Assembly: GCA_963747775.1 (NCBI GenBank)
Contig: CAVVGT010000005.1
Coordinates: 1-64,000, forward strand
Length of the DNA: 64,000 nt
Reading direction: 5' to 3'
From: JAGVSZ01 sp963747775
GTDB lineage: Bacteria > Pseudomonadota > Gammaproteobacteria > Burkholderiales > SG8-39
Part shown: positions 42,984 to 52,155 of the stretch, piece after piece
Position numbering within the stretch: the first letter of the stretch is position 1
Layout of the letters: each line of letters starts with the position of its first letter
Position numbers and translations under genes: made by a program
Notes under the pieces: generated by a model
What the model was told of the DNA's origin: nothing
Seen by the model: only the letters and a program-made list of their open reading frames with translations
Databases searched by the model: none

Positions 42984-45900
42984 TCAGCGCTTGCTCTGTA
43001 TGGCCTCCTGCAGCAGGCTTGTGGCCCTGAGCGGCGGGATCCACACTTCCAGGTCGCCCGGCTTCTCCTTCTTGGAGCGCGTCGCGTCGAGTGGCAGAAG
43101 CGACAGCCGCAGCGTGTATCCCCCCTGCGAGAGGGCGCGTTCGACCCGGTCGCGGACTTGGGCGGCGGCCCTCTCGTCCTGCGGGAAGAAGTACCGCACG
43201 TTCCCCGAGGTCCGCCTGCCGGGGACCTCCTCCGATCCCTTCACGACCAGACCGGGAATCTGGCCGAGCGCTTTCGCCACCTGGTCCACGAGTTGCGCAT
43301 CGCTTCCGTCCGCGTAGTGGAGGAACACCCGCGTCACACGCACGTCGGCGGGCGCGGTCTTGTCGCCGAGTTGCGCGAGGCGGCGCTCGGCCAGCGTACG
43401 CGTGTCGAGACGCATGGTGAGGGAGGCGACCTTGCGGTAATCCGCGATTGCGGCGTCGACCCGGCCCATCCGCTGCAGCAGCGATCCGCGCTTGAGGTAG
43501 GCCTCGACGTCAGCCTCGACGTCATCCGGACGCAGCTCGATCGCCTTCTCGTAGTCGGCGAGCGCGGCGTCGTTCTTCCCCTGGGCATCGTGGACGACGG
43601 CACGGCGATAGTACATGGCGGGGTCCGCGGGCCGGAGATCGATCGCTATGTCGAAGTCTTCCTTCGCGCCGGCCCAGTCGCGGGTCGTCGCGCGCAGGGC
43701 GCCGCGCAGCAGGTAGTTCTCGACCCGGCCCGGCCTGAGCTTGATCGCCATCGTCAAGTCGGCAATCGCGTTGTCATACTCCGGGTCGGCGAGTTCCGCG
43801 TACGCCTGTCCCCGCTTCGCGTACACGCGGTCGAGGTCGCTCTCGTGATAGTCGGGGATCGCTTTCGTGTAGCGTTCCATCGCCTTCGGGTAGTTCCGCT
43901 CGGCGGCGAACGCGTCCGCTTCCGCGACCAGCAAGATCGCCACCTCGGCGCGCCCGCGCGCAAGTTGCTGTTCCGCCATCCACCACCACCAGCCGAGCGC
44001 CAGCGCCAGGCTGCAGACGACCGCCAACGCGACGGCCGCCCAGCCCCGCGTCCGGGCCGCCTTGCTGCCACGCATCTCGCCGAGGCCGATGAACTCGAGC
44101 TCCTGCGCGTTCAGATCGGCGCCGCGGGAGTCGCGCCATGCTTTGGCTGCTTGGAGCTGCGCGCCGGAGAGCAGCCCGCCGGGGTCCCGCTTGCTCTTCT
44201 CCCAGTCCGCGCGATACGCGCCCAGCAGTTCGCGCCAGCGCAGGAACTCGCGGTCGGCTTCGACCCATTCGCGCAGTCGCGGCCATTGCTGGGCGAGCAC
44301 CGGGTGCACGAGCTCGGCTGCCGGCGCGTCGGACTCGGCGGTGCAGAGCACGACGAGCCGCGACGTCGCGAGTTGCTCGAGCAGGGCGGCGACGGCTTCG
44401 CCGGGCGCCGCCTTCGACTCGAGCTCGGACCGGAGCGCGCGCCGGATCCGGTCCGCGGCCGGATGCGGACCGACGTTCACGAGCCGCGGCAGGACGCGCT
44501 GCGCGAGCGCGCGCTCCGCGTCGTTGAGGCCGTCCAGGGCCGCGTCGGCGCGCGCGACGAGTAGCCCGCGCACACCGCCCATGTCGTCGTAGGCCGCATT
44601 GGTGAGAAAGCCTTCCCGGCGCCGCACGTACAGGCTCTGCAGCAACAGCTGGAGGAGCGGCAGGCGAAACGCCTCGGTGCCGAGATCCTCGATGATGCGG
44701 TCGACGAGGCCGGGTTCGAACGTGAGTCCGGCGCGTGCCGTCGGTTTCTCGATCGCCTGGCGCAGCTCGTCGCGCGTAAGATCGCCGAGTCGGACGACGC
44801 CCGCGTCGTCCGCGGGCACCGGCAGCGGCGTGCCCGCGAGCCGGCGGACGAAGTCCGAGCGCGCCGCGATCACCGTCACGATGTCCGGCCGTTTGCGCTC
44901 GAGTGCGGCGACGCGCTCGAGGAAGCGCGTTCGCAGGCGGGCGTCGAAGCTCGGCGCAAACACTTTCTCGAGCTCGTCGATGAAGAGCACGTGGCGCGCG
45001 TCGGCGCCCGCGCCGGGCGCGAGGCGGGCCAGGACGCGCGTCAGGCTGGCGACCGGATCGGTGCCGGGCACGATGCGCTCGAGCCGGCGGGGCGCATCCG
45101 CGGCGGCCTGGCTGCGCCGCAGCTCGGAGAACGCGCCGGCCATCACCAGCGAGCGCTTGCCGCTGCCGCTCGGCCCGAGCACCCAGACGCGTGTTCGGGA
45201 GCGCAGGTGGTCGAGCAGCCGCGCGCGCAGCTCGTTGCGTCCGAAGAAGAATGCAGCGTCGTGCTCCTGGAACCGCTCCAGCGGCCGGAAGGGGCTGCTG
45301 ACCGCCACCGCGGTCCCGCGGGTCGTCCAGGTCAGCGTGTGCTCCTGATCGACGCCCTCGGGCGGCGCGCCTTCGACTGTCGGCTCCGGCCGCGCGGGCG
45401 CGAGCGCGGCGATGCGCGCGACGAGCGGGTCGAGCTGGTTCGCCGATGCGCCTTCGCGCAGGTCGAGGATCTCCTCGCCGAGCCCTGGCGTCGGTGCCGG
45501 GCTCGCGCTCGGCAGCAGCACCTTGAACGTCACGAAATTGCGGCTCGCACGCACTGCCGCGACCACGTGTTGGAGTCCCTCCGATTGCGCCGGCGTGAGG
45601 CCGCCCGGTCCGATGAAGACGACGAGCGCCCTGGAATGGAAAAGCTGCTGCTCGCTGCGGCGCTGCCACTCGGGCGGCGGCACCGCGTCCAGCTCGTCCA
45701 CGAAGGCGCGCAGATCGGCGCGCTTCAGCGCCGCCGCGAACGCCTCGGCGGCAGCGCTGTCCGCGGTCGCGGTCACGATGTATGCGTCGTAACTGGCGTA
45801 TCGCGCCGTGAGGTCGTACTGGGCCGCGACCTGCGGCGGGGTGTCGCCGGCGTCTTGCGCGAGCGCGGCGAGCCGGGTCCCGGGTGCGGCGAGATAGGTC

Positions 45901-46799
45901 AATGCGTCGGCGAGGCGGTGGAATGCGGTGGCGATGCGCTCCCGCTGCGCCACGTTGGCGGGATCGGCGAGGATGCGCTCGTCGAACGCATACTGGGGCT
46001 CGTAGGGCACGAGCAGGTCGGCGAAGCCGATGCCTCGCGCGCGCAGCGCCTCCGGCACGCTGTCGCCGAAGGTCGCCGCGAAGCGGGCCATGAACTCGTC
46101 GAGCAGCTCCCGCCGGCGCTGCTCGATGCGGGCCGGGACGACCACGATCTGCGGCGGACGGCTCTGCCGCAGCGCAAGCACCTGCGGCGAGAGGAAGTCC
46201 GCAGCGACGTTCTGCGTGCCGCGCACGTTCTGGTGGTTCGCCGCACACATCATGACGATCACGTCGCCGAGCTGGTAGGCGCAGATGCCGCCCATCTCGG
46301 TGACGCCGGTGCGGCTGTCGACCAGCACGAGGTCGTAGCGCTCCGGGACGAGCTGGCCGCGCAGCCACTCGAAGAAGAGCTCGCCTTCCCAGTTGAAGTA
46401 GAAATCCTGCCAGTCGAAGCTGCGCACGTTGAGCGCGTAGTGCTCCAGCTGCGCCGGGTCCTCGCGTTCGCCCGCCGGCATGAGGTCGAGGCAGCCGTCT
46501 CCGGGCAGTCGCTCGTACACCGGCAGGATGAACCGGCGCACGTCGCGGAAGTCCGCGCTCGCAGCCTCGCCCGAACCGACCGACATCGCGTGCTTGAACT
46601 CGAGCAGCAGGTCGAGGAGGCCGGCGTGACGGCGCGCGCTCGGCTGATGGATCTGGAAGTACTGCTCCAGCCCGGGCGCTTCGAGATCGAAGTCGATCAT
46701 GAGCACGCGCGCGCCGCGCCGGGCGAGGATGTCCGCGACGTTCGCCATCGCCATCGAGCGGCCGACGCCGCCCTTGTACGAGTAGAACGTGACGATCAC
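42984..46799 (-). CDS. ParA-like/TIR-like/STAND ATPase/TPR multidomain signalling protein
   Basis: 1271 residues from a GTG at 46799 that overlaps the DUF4062 stop (GTGA). Residues 1-300 form a MinD/ParA-type P-loop domain (FYSYKGGVGRSMAMANVA; MIDFDLEAPG; VLVDSRTGVTEMG). About 333-430 is TIR-like (YASYDAYIVTATADS...LFHSRALVVFIGPGG). About 503-850 is an nSTAND1-type ATPase: SPFRPLERFQEHDAAFFFGR, Walker A GPSGSGKRS, Walker B HVLFIDELEKVF, AARSDF. One transmembrane helix at 918-940, then TPR repeats to 1130 and a LytR_C-like C-terminal domain. Probably an inner-membrane-tethered sensor switch that oligomerises on NTP binding. Architecture known in scattered forms; function not established. Confidence 0.85.
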   Translation of the reverse strand: MIVTFYSYKGGVGRSMAMANVADILARRGARVLMIDFDLEAPGLEQYFQIHQPSARRHAGLLDLLLEFKHAMSVGSGEAASADFRDVRRFILPVYERLPGDGCLDLMPAGEREDPAQLEHYALNVRSFDWQDFYFNWEGELFFEWLRGQLVPERYDLVLVDSRTGVTEMGGICAYQLGDVIVMMCAANHQNVRGTQNVAADFLSPQVLALRQSRPPQIVVVPARIEQRRRELLDEFMARFAATFGDSVPEALRARGIGFADLLVPYEPQYAFDERILADPANVAQRERIATAFHRLADALTYLAAPGTRLAALAQDAGDTPPQVAAQYDLTARYASYDAYIVTATADSAAAEAFAAALKRADLRAFVDELDAVPPPEWQRRSEQQLFHSRALVVFIGPGGLTPAQSEGLQHVVAAVRASRNFVTFKVLLPSASPAPTPGLGEEILDLREGASANQLDPLVARIAALAPARPEPTVEGAPPEGVDQEHTLTWTTRGTAVAVSSPFRPLERFQEHDAAFFFGRNELRARLLDHLRSRTRVWVLGPSGSGKRSLVMAGAFSELRRSQAAADAPRRLERIVPGTDPVASLTRVLARLAPGAGADARHVLFIDELEKVFAPSFDARLRTRFLERVAALERKRPDIVTVIAARSDFVRRLAGTPLPVPADDAGVVRLGDLTRDELRQAIEKPTARAGLTFEPGLVDRIIEDLGTEAFRLPLLQLLLQSLYVRRREGFLTNAAYDDMGGVRGLLVARADAALDGLNDAERALAQRVLPRLVNVGPHPAADRIRRALRSELESKAAPGEAVAALLEQLATSRLVVLCTAESDAPAAELVHPVLAQQWPRLREWVEADREFLRWRELLGAYRADWEKSKRDPGGLLSGAQLQAAKAWRDSRGADLNAQELEFIGLGEMRGSKAARTRGWAAVALAVVCSLALALGWWWWMAEQQLARGRAEVAILLVAEADAFAAERNYPKAMERYTKAIPDYHESDLDRVYAKRGQAYAELADPEYDNAIADLTMAIKLRPGRVENYLLRGALRATTRDWAGAKEDFDIAIDLRPADPAMYYRRAVVHDAQGKNDAALADYEKAIELRPDDVEADVEAYLKRGSLLQRMGRVDAAIADYRKVASLTMRLDTRTLAERRLAQLGDKTAPADVRVTRVFLHYADGSDAQLVDQVAKALGQIPGLVVKGSEEVPGRRTSGNVRYFFPQDERAAAQVRDRVERALSQGGYTLRLSLLPLDATRSKKEKPGDLEVWIPPLRATSLLQEAIQSKR

Positions 46800-48556
46800 T
46801 TGTTCGTCGCGTGCTGGTAGATCAGACTGCTCACCCCGCGGCGGCGATCCGGGCCGACGATGTTCTCGAAGCGCTCGAGCTTGGACGGGTCGGCGCGCGG
46901 CCGCGTGAGGATGTCGAGCGTGCCGGGCAGGCTCGCGTGCAGCCAGCGCCGCAGGCGGCGCTCCTCGCCGACGCCGAACTCGCACGCCGGGTCGAGATCG
47001 AGCTCGAAGCGGTCGAACGCGCCGGAGAGCTGCTTGCGGGTCCGCGTCTCGAGCAGCTGGTTCACGGGCGAGCCGCTATCGTCGAGCGGGGACACGGTCA
47101 CGATCGCGACCTGGCCCATGGCGACGAAGGACGCGCACGCCTCCGCGATCGCGCTGTGGAAGAGCGACAGCTCGTCTACGAGCGCAACGCACCCGGTGAG
47201 CGCGATTTGCTGGTAGATGGGCCGCAGCTCGGGATGCGCGCGATCGAGCCAGGCGTCGAACGGGTAGTACTGGAGCTTGATCTGGCGCCGCTGCGCGCTG
47301 CCGGCCACGCGCCGCCCGTTCAGCCGTTTGGCGATGTCGGCGCCGATGTCGCGCACGGTGGTGCCGCCGAACGGCTTCCACTGGCGGCGACCCGCGCCGT
47401 AGCGCGCGTCCGGTCCGCCGGCGCGCTCGAGTGCGGCCTTGAGCTCCATGAATTGCTTGTAGCGGTCCGGCCCGAGCTCGCCCTGGAGCGCGTCGCTGTG
47501 CTCGAGCAGCGCGACGGCTTCGTCGCGCGTCATCGCGATCACGACGCAGGGCACGCCGACAGTCGGCAGCCCGGGCTGCGTCGGCCGTCCGGCCATCGTG
47601 GCGACGACCTGGTTCGCCGCGCCACCGGCCGTCACGTCGATGAGCTTGGTAAAGGGCCACGCGGGCGGCAGCGCGTCGGGCTTCACCCCGGCGAGCAGGC
47701 CGACCAGCCAGCCGGTGCGAGTCTCCAGCACCTCCAGCGCGCGGGCGACCTCGGCGGGACGGGAGGCGAGCTGCTCGAGGCCGGCGGGGCTGAGCCAGAC
47801 GAGCGCGGAGTGGCACTGGATCGCGAGCTGCTCGAGGTCGGAAAACTCCGCCTCGGTCTCCGCGAACAGCGCCTCGGGGGCGAGCAGCGCGCTCAGCCCG
47901 GTCTTCTTGAGCTCGTCGGCGAAGGCCCCCGCCGCGTCCTGGTCGAGGCCCGGCGCATAGGCGAGCGCCGCGCCAAACGTGACCTCGCGCTGGAGCCGCG
48001 CAGGCGCTGCGGCCGAGACCGGTGGCTTCGGTGGGGGTGCGCCGCGCTGCGTCCACAGCGAGACCGCGTTCGCGACCAGGCCCGCGAGCTCGGTCGGCCC
48101 CTTGAAGAAACTCACCGTGTGCGCCTTGCCCAGCTCCTCGCGCAGCGCCTTGATCTTCGCGCCGGCGCCGTTCTCGCCGGTCGCGATGTCCATGAACTCC
48201 TCGGCCCACGGGGTCTTGGGGTCGAGGAGGAAGATCAGACACTGCTCGGCGCCGAGCGCGCCGAGCGCGGTACGGTACTCGGCCTCGGTGATCGACCACT
48301 TTTGCGGGTTCGCCGCCTCGTCCGGCACGTAGCCGTAGCGCTTCGCGAAGATGCCGACGTAGAGGTCGCACGGCGGCAGGTTCTGCGCGGAGTCGCCGGC
48401 GATGTCGCGTAGGCATTTCGCCAGGGGGCGCGAGCCGTCGGCGACGTACTCCTCCATGCCGACGACCTCGTGTCGGAGCTGGCGCAGGCTCCTCGCGACC
48501 TCCTCGCGGTGGTCCTTCAGGTCCTGGAACGTCGAAGAGAGATAGATCCTTGCCAT
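46796..48556 (-). CDS. DUF4062-domain protein
   Basis: 586 residues from ATG 48556 behind GGGGGAGG. The N-terminal 100 residues are DUF4062 (ARIYLSSTFQDLKDHREEVA, MEEYVADGSRPLAKCLRDI, CDLYVGIFAKRYGYVP), a TIR/nucleoside-deoxyribosyltransferase-like fold common at the N-terminus of STAND proteins. Here the ATPase is not in the same chain but in the next gene, to which it is coupled by a GTGA overlap. The C-terminal half has no recognised domain; SFFKGPTELAGLVANAVSLW closes the first module. A split receptor/STAND pair is plausible. An upstream ATG at 48616 is rejected for lack of a ribosome site. Confidence 0.8.
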   Translation of the reverse strand: MARIYLSSTFQDLKDHREEVARSLRQLRHEVVGMEEYVADGSRPLAKCLRDIAGDSAQNLPPCDLYVGIFAKRYGYVPDEAANPQKWSITEAEYRTALGALGAEQCLIFLLDPKTPWAEEFMDIATGENGAGAKIKALREELGKAHTVSFFKGPTELAGLVANAVSLWTQRGAPPPKPPVSAAAPARLQREVTFGAALAYAPGLDQDAAGAFADELKKTGLSALLAPEALFAETEAEFSDLEQLAIQCHSALVWLSPAGLEQLASRPAEVARALEVLETRTGWLVGLLAGVKPDALPPAWPFTKLIDVTAGGAANQVVATMAGRPTQPGLPTVGVPCVVIAMTRDEAVALLEHSDALQGELGPDRYKQFMELKAALERAGGPDARYGAGRRQWKPFGGTTVRDIGADIAKRLNGRRVAGSAQRRQIKLQYYPFDAWLDRAHPELRPIYQQIALTGCVALVDELSLFHSAIAEACASFVAMGQVAIVTVSPLDDSGSPVNQLLETRTRKQLSGAFDRFELDLDPACEFGVGEERRLRRWLHASLPGTLDILTRPRADPSKLERFENIVGPDRRRGVSSLIYQHATNK

Positions 48557-48612
48557 GGCCTCCCCCGCTAGCGCCGATTGTTGCAAAGATTCATGGCGCT
48601 CAGCGATAGGCA

Positions 48613-48628
48613 GCATAGCCTAGTATGC
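48613..48628 (-). promoter_or_regulatory. AT-rich inverted repeat upstream of the DUF4062-STAND operon
   Basis: GCATA-6 nt-TATGC within the 139-bp gap before the DUF4062 gene, plus a further GCATAG 11 nt away. It is the only AT-rich spot here and a reasonable place for a promoter or operator, but no -35/-10 pair is convincing. Confidence 0.25.
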
Positions 48629-48695
48629 GGACGGCATAGTGTGCCCGCGAGCACCCGGCGGGCGGTCGCGACACCGTTCGCGGGGCGCTTCGACG

Positions 48696-50291
48696 TCAAC
48701 TCTTCAACGCTGCGGCAATCGACCGGATCGAGATTCCTTCGTTCGCGGCGTACGTGCCGTCCTTGCCGTTCAGCCGCGGCATGCCCATCTTGCCGCCCTT
48801 GTGGTGGAGCGCGATCACCTCCCAGAGCTTGGCGTTGAACACGGGGCTGCCCGAGCTTCCGCCTTCGGTGGGTGCGCGGTAGTGGAGGCGCCAGACGTCC
48901 GGGATCTGCGGCTTGCCCGCCGGCGGGCCCTCGTGATCGAGGAGCTCGTTGTCCTGGAACGAGAACGCGAGGTCGCGTCCGCCCGGATGGCCGATGATGT
49001 AGACGCGTGCCGTCGATTCCACCACCGGCAGCGCGGCGGCGACCGGCAGCGGCTCGATCCCCGTCACCGGGGTTTTCATGCGCAGCAGGCTCGCGTCATG
49101 GCGATCGGGCGGCGAGCTCCAGAGGAGCTCGCCGACGGCATAGGCGCGGTCCGCACCGGCGGCTTCGAAGACGACCTCCGCCGCGTCGGGCTGGATCCCC
49201 GGGCTCGCGCCATGCTCGTTGACGACGTGGAAATTGGTCAGGACCAGCAGCTCGTCCCTGGGCTCCCGGCCGAGGTCGCCGGCGCGCACCAGAAACCCCG
49301 TGCCGATCCGGCTGCCGAGTTGCGGGCGGATCGCGGCGACGGCGAGCGCGCGGTCGAGCCCGGTCTTCCACCAGCGGTACGTCTGCGGCCCCTCCGTGCC
49401 GAGCACCGCCTCGAGCTGCGATCGGTCCGGCGCCGGCGCTGTCCGCAAGCGCTGCAGCTCCGCACGCCCGAGCTCCAGTCCGCCGCCCGGCAGCGCCATG
49501 AGTCGCGCACGCAGGATGTTGACGAGGCCCCGGCCACGGTCATCGGTCTGTTCCAGGTCCCACACACCGGTGAACTGTCGTACGGTGCTCGCGATCTGAA
49601 ACGCCTTGGCGTCGTCTGCAGCCGCATACGCCCGGACGTTGCGCTCGACCGCGTCCCAGTCGCCCAGACCCAGCGAGGCTTCGGCCAGCGTCGGCAGATA
49701 CCACTCGTCGCGCTGCTCTCTGGGCGTCGCCTCGAGCGTCGCAATCACCTGCTGCGCGATGTCGCGGGGCTGAAGGTCCGCGGCGAGGCGCAGGCCCAGC
49801 CCGCGGGCGCGGGTGAGCAGCGCGATGAGGTTCACGCCGTGCCACGTGTTCGCGGCATGCTCCTCGAACGGCTTGCGATACGCGACGATCGCCTGCTTCA
49901 GCGCCTCGCGCGCGCCCGCGCTCGTCTTGTCGCCGGCATCGAAGAAGATCTGCTTGTAGGCGCGGCCGAGCAGGCCCGTCGCCTCGGCCGCCTCGGGGTC
50001 GGTCTTCGGCAGCCGCTGGGCGAGCGGCCGCAGGAGATCGATCGCCGCGGTGGCCTTGCCGGTGTCGATCAGGTACTGCGCGTAGAGGCGGCGGTTCTTC
50101 GCGTCCTTCGGGTCCCGCCGGCTCACTGCCTCGGCGACCTGACCCATGATCTCGTAGTCGCGGACGTTGCGCAGCGCCTCGACGAGCCGCTTGGCGCCGG
50201 CGAGATCCTCGACGCTCCCCAGCCCGCGCAGGTGCTGCAGCGCGTCTTTCGCGCGCTCGCGCAGCTCGTCGACGGTCGGCTCGGCGCTCAT
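48696..50291 (-). CDS. TRAFs-binding (DUF4071)-like TPR protein fused to trypsin-like protease
   Basis: 531 residues. The first 300 are helical repeats of the TRAFs-binding/DUF4071 type (AANTWHGVNLIALLTRARGL; EWYLPTLAEASLGLGDWDAV). The C-terminal 220 are a chymotrypsin-fold serine protease: His 355 in LLVLTNFHVVNEHG, Asp 399 in DRHDASLLRM, Ser 480 in APTEGGSSGSPVFN. Effector-type trypsin domains are common in bacterial STAND-linked conflict systems. It shares the helical module with the protein encoded at 52929. ATG at 50291; 11 bp after the alpha/beta-hydrolase gene. Cytoplasmic, so probably activated on signal rather than secreted. Confidence 0.85.
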   Translation of the reverse strand: MSAEPTVDELRERAKDALQHLRGLGSVEDLAGAKRLVEALRNVRDYEIMGQVAEAVSRRDPKDAKNRRLYAQYLIDTGKATAAIDLLRPLAQRLPKTDPEAAEATGLLGRAYKQIFFDAGDKTSAGAREALKQAIVAYRKPFEEHAANTWHGVNLIALLTRARGLGLRLAADLQPRDIAQQVIATLEATPREQRDEWYLPTLAEASLGLGDWDAVERNVRAYAAADDAKAFQIASTVRQFTGVWDLEQTDDRGRGLVNILRARLMALPGGGLELGRAELQRLRTAPAPDRSQLEAVLGTEGPQTYRWWKTGLDRALAVAAIRPQLGSRIGTGFLVRAGDLGREPRDELLVLTNFHVVNEHGASPGIQPDAAEVVFEAAGADRAYAVGELLWSSPPDRHDASLLRMKTPVTGIEPLPVAAALPVVESTARVYIIGHPGGRDLAFSFQDNELLDHEGPPAGKPQIPDVWRLHYRAPTEGGSSGSPVFNAKLWEVIALHHKGGKMGMPRLNGKDGTYAANEGISIRSIAAALKS

Positions 50292-50302
50292 TGCGCCCGG
50301 CC

Positions 50303-51244
50303 TCAGAAGCGGAGCATTCGCCGCAGCGTGCTGGCGAAACTCTTCTGGCGCAGGTACTTCGTGATCGAGTGCCGCCACGCGCCGTCGTTCTGGACCGCGA
50401 TGTCCTCGACCGCCGACTTGCCGCCTTTGCGGTAGTCGCTCGCGAGTATGGGGTCGAACCCGCAGACGGGATCCAGCCGGTCGAACAGGTTGACCCAGTC
50501 GCCGGCGACCCGCTCGTGCGGGAACCCGTCCGCGCGACTCCAGCCCGGCTGCAGCTTGTCCTGGATCTCGTCGAGGCCGAGCGGGCTGCCGAGCGTGATG
50601 AATCCGTCCACCGCCGCGCAATCGGTGACTCGCTTGAGGCAGTCGTAGGCGATGACCGTGCCCATGCTGTGGGAGACGACGATGTGCGGTCGGGTGACTG
50701 CGGGCGCGCAGACCGCGTCCGCAAAACGCCGCCGGATCGTCTGCTGGATGCGCACCGCGGGGGTGCGGCCCGGCGGTGCGAACTCCACGTCGAACAGGTA
50801 ATGATGCACGTCGCTCAAGTACGCTTCGAGGACGCGTTTCTTGATGAACCAGGGCAGCGGCACGCGCTCGAGCGCACCTTGCGGCGCTGCGGGCGCGGGG
50901 ACGGGCGCGGCGGTCTCGAGCTCCGCGTCCGAGAGCGTCGTCATTTTCGCGCGCAGGGCCGCGATGAACGCCGCCTCCTCCGCGCTCTGCGGCCGGGGGG
51001 GCGAGGCGTTCCCGCCGCCATCGATCGCCGCGGCGCTGTTCTCGAGCACGCCTTCGTAGGCCGTGAGGTCGTCCTCCGGCTTCGCGTAGAGGAGATCGGC
51101 CCAGTAGACCAGCGAGCTGCTCACGCCGAGATCGCCCAAGGGCAGCGGCTCGGCGGCCTCCGCCAGGGCGTCCCGCCAGATGCGCAGGAGATCGTCCGCC
51201 GGCGGCTTGTTCGCGATTCCGTGAATGAAGGTGACGTGCGGCAT
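50303..51244 (-). CDS. Alpha/beta-hydrolase fold protein
   Basis: 313 residues starting MPHVTFIHGIANKPPADDLL, the oxyanion-loop HG of lipase-like hydrolases. The nucleophile elbow is HIVVSHSMGTVIAYDC (Ser 193), and the acid/His region is WVNLFDRLDPVCGFDP and GAWRHSITKYL. It resembles the lipase/PGAP1-like hydrolases found beside STAND and TIR genes. Substrate unknown; phospholipid or thioester possible. It lies between the GH108 and trypsin-fusion genes on the same strand. Confidence 0.82.
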   Translation of the reverse strand: MPHVTFIHGIANKPPADDLLRIWRDALAEAAEPLPLGDLGVSSSLVYWADLLYAKPEDDLTAYEGVLENSAAAIDGGGNASPPRPQSAEEAAFIAALRAKMTTLSDAELETAAPVPAPAAPQGALERVPLPWFIKKRVLEAYLSDVHHYLFDVEFAPPGRTPAVRIQQTIRRRFADAVCAPAVTRPHIVVSHSMGTVIAYDCLKRVTDCAAVDGFITLGSPLGLDEIQDKLQPGWSRADGFPHERVAGDWVNLFDRLDPVCGFDPILASDYRKGGKSAVEDIAVQNDGAWRHSITKYLRQKSFASTLRRMLRF

Positions 51245-51304
51245 GGTGCGCTTCCCCTCGTGGGTGTCGAAGCAGTCGGTCTTCGGGCGGCGACGGGCCG
51301 ATTC

Positions 51305-51919
51305 CTAGAAGTCGTAGGTCGGGTCTTCGCCCAGGTCTGGAATCCTCGCGACGTAGCCGGTCGCGCCGAAGTCCAGCGGGATGGCTGCCTCGTACCCGGG
51401 GAGGCCGACCTCCTTGCGCAGCGCGTTGAGCCGGTTCATCCAGCCTTTCAGGAAGACCGCGAGGTCCGGGTTCTGCCGGGCGAGACGACGGTAATAGGCC
51501 TCGCGCGCGTCGCAGTAGGCCGCGATTCCCCGGCCGATGTCGCAGGCTGCGGCCGCTCGCTCCGTCTGCGGCCCGAAGTCGCCGTCCACGCCGCATCCGA
51601 CCGCCGACTGCAGGAACCGCACTGCGCGCCCGACCCCCATGTTGACCGCGGTATCGAACTGCACGAGATCGAGTTGCTGCCGCAGGAGATCGCATCGCGG
51701 CGGCAGCCAATAGCCGCTCTCGTAGATCGCCTGCACTTCGCGGTCCTCGATCAGCTTGACGTCCCGCCGGGCGAATTGCTGCCGCGCGCGCCACGCATCG
51801 TAGACCTTCTGCGTCACGCCCTTGTTCGTCCGTCCGCCCGGATCGGCGGGATGATCTACAAAACCGCCCTCCCACCGCAGAATGAAGGGCAGCGAGCGCT
51901 CGAAGGCGGGGGACGGCAT
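51305..51919 (-). CDS. GH108 muramidase (secretion-activator-like)
   Basis: 204 residues from ATG 51919 behind AGGAGA. The catalytic region is FILRWEGGFVDHPADPGGRT (Glu 17) then NKGVTQ, followed by VQFDTAVNMGVGRAVRFLQS and the peptidoglycan-binding-like DGDFGPQTERA. It cleaves peptidoglycan glycan strands. No signal peptide, like phage endolysins, so it needs membrane passage to act. Unusual company for peptidase and STAND genes; it could be the lytic output of the island or an unrelated phage-derived gene. The upstream frame to 52228 is rejected. Confidence 0.85.
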   Translation of the reverse strand: MPSPAFERSLPFILRWEGGFVDHPADPGGRTNKGVTQKVYDAWRARQQFARRDVKLIEDREVQAIYESGYWLPPRCDLLRQQLDLVQFDTAVNMGVGRAVRFLQSAVGCGVDGDFGPQTERAAAACDIGRGIAAYCDAREAYYRRLARQNPDLAVFLKGWMNRLNALRKEVGLPGYEAAIPLDFGATGYVARIPDLGEDPTYDF

Positions 51920-52111
51920 GGCGTTCTCCTGTTCATGCGGACCGCGTTCCGCCGCCCGGCCCGGCCTCGAGCGCGGCCGGCAACGTCGGCCCGACTGTCG
52001 GCGCACACTGTAGGGCACGCGGCATTCCTTGGCCAGTCGACCAAACTGCATAGACCCCGGCGGCGCCGGGAACGTCGCACGGCTGCCGGCGGCCGCGGTC
52101 CGGATGGAGCC

Positions 52112-52128
52112 GGGAGACCGTGTCTCCC
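52112..52128 (+). other. Leader hairpin upstream of the 52156 gene
   Basis: GGGAGAC-CGT-GTCTCCC, extended by a flanking C-G pair, 28 nt before the ATG. It is the only structured element seen in the 236-bp divergent gap 51920-52155, which otherwise holds nothing recognisable. Confidence 0.35.
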
Positions 52129-52155
52129 GACGGTGAAAACCCTGGAGGGCAAACG

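Noticed and set aside
46800..46985. N-terminal extension of the STAND protein
   Set aside because: It is the DUF4062 gene read in another frame; the GTG at 46799 directly precedes the P-loop domain.
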